A DNA stretch of 64,000 bases from Ehretia macrophylla (taxonomy: Eukaryota; Streptophyta; Magnoliopsida; Boraginales; Ehretiaceae). Position 1 is the stretch's first letter, and every line of letters begins with the position of its first letter. Both the position numbers and the translations under genes were made by a program. The stretch lies in assembly GCA_037974665.1 (NCBI GenBank), contig CM075775.1, forward strand, positions 39,954,152 to 40,018,151, read 5' to 3'. Below, one piece after another: positions 60,138 to 64,000 of this stretch. The notes beneath the pieces were generated by a model, which was given only the letters and a program-made list of their open reading frames with translations, was not told the DNA's origin and did not search any database.

Positions 60138-62445
60138 TATGAGGCCCGACCTCGATTTGCATGCGATATGTCACTTCGTGTGCCCTAACCTAGATTTGTG
60201 TGCCTTGACCTAGGTTTAAGAATCGTGTTTCGTTTTATGTGCCTTGCATTGAATTACGTGCATTCATTTAGAGTTCCGTGCATTTACTTGGGAAACGTAC
60301 ATTCGTCTCGTAGTTCGTGCTTTACCTCATAGTGCATGCCCTAAACCTAAGAAAGCGTGCCCGCACGCTAATCAAGAAAGCATCTTACACGAAGCACTAG
60401 ATTATTAATTAATCCTACAAATTTCACTAACTAATATTAAAATGCTAAGTCAATGCACTAGAAGACAAAATTTCACCAAAAGCTAAACATTCTTATTCCT
60501 TCTTCTTTATTCTTTTGCATATTCCAAACCCACAATAAAATAAGCTCAAAACAAGACAAAAAAATTCAGAATTGAGCTTGCCTTGGCCGACCATGTGAGG
60601 AGCTTTTGTCATGCTTTGCAATTTCAAAAATCAAGTTTAGACATTCTATGACACAATGTAAAAAAAAAAATGGAAACCAAGCATTATTTTATCCTCCACC
60701 ATGCTCCACATTTTCGATCTATTCAATGCCCATGCTAGACAATTCAAAATATGCTTTTGAAGACACAAAAATCAGATTTGTAGAAGCCCAAAGCCGACCA
60801 CATGCTCAAGCTTTTCATTTCTTTCTCTCATTCTCTCATCCTCTCATTTTCTCTCATCCTCTCGGCCTAGGCTGCTTCATCACCTCTCCATAGCTTAAGC
60901 TCATCATCCTAAGGTTCATCAAGACACTCAAGGCCCTAGGAAGCTCGACCAAGCAAGCTAGAAGCAAAGAAACATGCATGCAAGCTCATAGAACACTCAT
61001 TTCGGCTTAGGTATGTTTGATAGCTTCTATTTCATTTCCTTTTTGTTCTAACCACATGCACATACTAAGGACATGGTAACTTAGCTAGGAATTAAGGAAA
61101 TCAAGCAATATCCCTCGGCCAAACAAGGAGAGAAGACTATTTATGCATCTTCAAGAGTTTTGAGCATCATTTGTTGTCGATAGGCTAAGGTGAGGGTTAA
61201 TCCTTTTTAAAAGCTTTCAAAAACCACATGCATGCCTTCATATGTCTATTTTTACCTCTGTACTTGTGGAATATGTGTGTACATGAGCTTTTGGAACCAT
61301 GCATGTCAAGATATTTAGCTAGAACTTGAAGATAGGAAAATCGCGAAAATGGTAGATTTCTGACTTGTTAGAACGAAGTGTATTTGGCCTGGTAAATGAT
61401 GTTGAAAATGCATGAAAATTGGTAGGTTACTAGTTTTTCCAGTTTTGAGAATTTTTCATAGAAATAGGCTAAGGCCAATTTTGACTCTAAGGTATCCAAA
61501 ATGTCAAAACATCGAAAGGTGTCTAAATCTGGAAAATCTGAAAAATGAAGCAGGTTTTTGGCAGTTCACTATCCTTGTAGAATGAACCAGTTTTGACTTA
61601 GAAAATGATACCTAAAATACATGAAATTTGGTAGGTTGCTATATTTTTCAGTACTGGACATTTTTGTCAGAAATAGACTAAGGCTAAATCGGACTCTAAG
61701 GCCCTAAAAAATGACAAGTATCGAAATGTGTACAAATCTGGACAGTTTTGCGTAGTCTCACGGTTTTGGCTCTAACTCTTGAATCCGAAATCCAAATGAT
61801 ACGAGGTTTGTTTCTGGATTTAGTTCACTTAATAAGCTTTAATTTGACATTTTTTTGACTAGAATTGGAGATTGTTTTCTTGTCTAAATGATTGTGGGAA
61901 AACAGACCATTGCAGTGAAGTTTTTATCTAGTGATATTCTTTGAAAATTATTGTACCTTCTCTTGTGGCATTAAATGCTTGGGATTGTGGCACTTGGATG
62001 TTGTGTGGACTGTTTTTATTGATTGAGGATGTTTAATTAATCGATGCATGGCTTTGGTTTAAGTATGTGACAAGTTGTGGCTTAATCGCACGGGTAAGCA
62101 TGAACTGAAACCCTAATGACTATTAAAACTCACTAAGTGTTGATCCTATGGTTATCGTGTCTAATTATGTGATTATTGGGCTGCCCGTTGTTGTCCTTAT
62201 AGCCCTAAATGTGATTTCCGATGATTACATGTTGTCAAGTAGGCCTTTCTTGCATCCAGTCCCACGTAGACGTCGTTGCATGTTGTATAAACTTATTATT
62301 TGATTACGTGAACCCCGAAATGAGTTATATGACTTGATTTACGTGTGTTACATGGCTGCCCGTTTAATATTCATATAACTCCATGTGCTTTACAAGCGAA
62401 ATTACGTGTCAAAGCATGCCTCGCGTTTTTACTTGTCAATGTGCA
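60138..62445 (+). repeat. 3' LTR of element E, truncated (about 2.3 of 3.56 kb)
   Basis: It is collinear with the 5' LTR from 51751 up to about 54057 (TCAATGTGCA) and then joins satellite sequence TTGGAGCGACAGAG. The last 1248 bp of the LTR, including the TATA candidate and the terminal CA, are missing. The bases GCA at the joint are shared by both parents. Confidence 0.93.
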
Positions 62446-64000
62446 TTGGAGCGACAGAGACCAGGTCCCAAGCCCCACGCCCTTGGTTTGCGGGCCCAGC
62501 CTCTATGTGAAGCAAAGTTGTCTTGCCCAAGGTACCGTGGGATTCGGTAATAGAAATGTGATGGATTACGTTATCGTCCTTTTCGTGGCTCACGACAAAC
62601 GATCTAGGGCCGAAAAGCAGCATAAAAGAAGAAAAGTATCACAAAATTGAAGAAAACGTTCAATTTTGGGCTCAAAAAATAGGTGTAGCTGAGCAGACTT
62701 GCTGCCCCCGTCGTAGAGCTCTCAGAAAGCTTTCCAACGGTATACTGTGCATCGCGTAACTCCTTATGGATCAAAAGTTATGGGCACCGGACCGACAGAG
62801 ACCTGGTCCCAAGCCCCACGCCCTCGGTTTGCGGGCCCAGCCTCTACGTGAAGCGAAGTTGTCATGCCCAAGGTGCCATAGAATTCGATTATAAAAATGC
62901 GATGGATTAGGTTGTCGTCCTTTTTTAGGCTCACGACGTACGATCCGGGATAGAAAAACATCGCAAAAGAAGAAAAGTATCCCGAAATTGATGAAAATGT
63001 TCAATTTTTGGCTAAGAAAATAGGCACTGCTAAGCAGGCTAACTGCCCTTGTCGTAGAACTCTCGGAGAGCTTTCCAACGGTATGCTGTACATCGCGTAA
63101 CTCCATACGGATCAAAAGTTATGAGCACCGGAGCGATGAAGACCTGGTCCCAACCCCCACGCCCTTGGTTTGCGGGCCCAACCTTTACGTGAAGCGAAGT
63201 TGTATTGCCCAAGGTACCGTGGAATTCGTTAATAGAAATGTGATGGATTAGGTTGTCGTCCTTTTCGCGGCTCACGATGTACGATCCGGTACGGAAAAAT
63301 AGCACAAAAGAAGAAAAGTGTCCCCAAACTGATGAAAACATTCAATTTTGGGCTTTGAAAATAGGCGCAGCCGAGTAGACTTGCTGCCCCCTTCGTAGAG
63401 CTCTTGAAGAGCTTTGCAACGGAATGCTGTGCGCCGCGTAACTCCTTACGGATCAAAAGTTTTGGGCACTTGAGCGATGGAGACCTGGTCCCAAGCCCTA
63501 CACCCTTGGTTTGCGGGCTCAGCCTCTAAGTGAAGCGAAGTTGTCTTGCCCAAGGTGCCGTGGGATTCAGTAATAGAAATGCGATGGATCAGGTTGTCGT
63601 CCTTATCGCAGCTTACGATGTACGACCTGGAACGGAAAAATAACGGAAAAGAAGAAAAGTATCCCAAAACTAATGAAAACGTTCAATTTTGGGCTTCGAA
63701 AATAGGCGCAGCATAGCAGGCTTGTTGCCCCTGTCGTAGAGCTCTCGGAGAGCTTTCCAACGGTATCTTGTGCGCCGCGTAACTCCTTACGGATCAAAAG
63801 TTATGGGCACCGGAACGATGGAGACCTGGTCCCAAGCCCTACACCCTCAGTTTGCGGGCCCAGCCTCTACGTGAGGCAAAGTTGTCTTGCCCAAGGTGCC
63901 GTGGGATTCGATAATAGAAATGTGAGGGATTAGGTTGTCGTCCTTTTCGCGGCTCACGACGTACGATCCGGGACAGAAAAACAACGAAAAAGAAGAAAAG
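62446..64000 (+). repeat. Satellite block 5 (about 4.6 monomers, continues off the window)
   Basis: It has the same monomer and orientation. It starts at offset about 11 (GGAGCGAC) after the truncated LTR, so its phase does not continue that of block 4, unlike the joints around B, C and D. It runs out of the right edge within a monomer. Confidence 0.96.

Larger units (their letters stand above)
51751..62445 (+). mobile_element. Element E: nearly complete Ty3/gypsy Tekay/Del-like chromovirus with truncated 3' LTR (about 10.7 kb)
   Basis: Order: 5' LTR (51751-55305), primer-binding site (55317-55328), gag-pol in one frame (55586-60097), polypurine tract (60125-60137) and 3' LTR (60138-62445). 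The 3' LTR stops about 1.25 kb short of its normal end and joins satellite directly. The left flank is GCAGC (51746-51750). No right-hand target duplication survives, because the right end was deleted. The LTRs look very similar over the shared part; for example the stretch near 52230-52420 and 60620-60810 is almost identical. Gag-pol carries 15 stops but no frameshift. Confidence 0.95.

Noticed and set aside
1-64000. Host protein-coding genes, tRNA or rRNA genes
   Set aside because: Every stretch is assigned either to the satellite or to a retrotransposon LTR or internal region. No open frame outside gag-pol has recognisable domains, and the tRNA-like words are primer-binding sites.
1-64000. 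A novel defence or regulatory system hidden in the window
   Set aside because: I found no unexplained coding or RNA structure. The unusual signals are in insertion positions, array organisation and mutational decay, and are reported as such.

Overview
This window looks like plant (angiosperm) heterochromatin, probably pericentromeric or centromere-adjacent. It consists entirely of one satellite DNA family and one family of Ty3/gypsy LTR retrotransposons. The plant assignment rests on the retrotransposon: a chromovirus-type gag-pol with a divergent C-terminal chromodomain-like tail, best matching the Tekay/Del lineage, a primer-binding site for plant initiator-Met tRNA, and LTRs of about 3.55 kb. 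I cannot name the species. No host gene, tRNA, rRNA or CRISPR array is visible. By my coordinates about 29.2 kb is satellite and about 34.8 kb is retrotransposon, which together account for every base.

Layout: element A (1-5230, +) is the 3' part of a retrotransposon with its 3' LTR. Then come satellite (5231-5733), solo LTR B (5734-9337, -), satellite (9338-17274), solo LTR C (17275-20836, +, perfect 5-bp target duplication), satellite (20837-31552), element D (31553-43270, -, both LTRs), satellite (43271-51750), element E (51751-62445, +, 3' LTR truncated) and satellite (62446-64000). All satellite blocks share one orientation. The monomer phase runs on across B, C and D once one target duplication is removed, so this is one tandem array interrupted by at least five insertions.

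The satellite monomer is about 341 bp (measured spacings 337-342 bp). I number it from the invariant block TTATGGGCAC as offset 1. It carries a near-perfect dyad at offsets 281-295. Variants spread in patches: identical stretches of about 200 bp lie 2 or 5 monomers apart, and irregular higher-order periods of 3, 5 and 6 monomers are visible.

No retrotransposon copy here can make its own proteins. E keeps a single uninterrupted reading frame of 1503 codons from gag to chromodomain with no frameshift, but 15 premature stops, most of the C-to-T / G-to-A type expected from deamination of methylated cytosine. D has stops, a 1-bp deletion in gag and a 233-bp deletion that removes two integrase catalytic residues. 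A has five stops, all in former CAA/CAG codons. The most unusual observation is that three of the five insertions (B, D, E), in both orientations, sit at exactly the same 5 bp of the satellite monomer.
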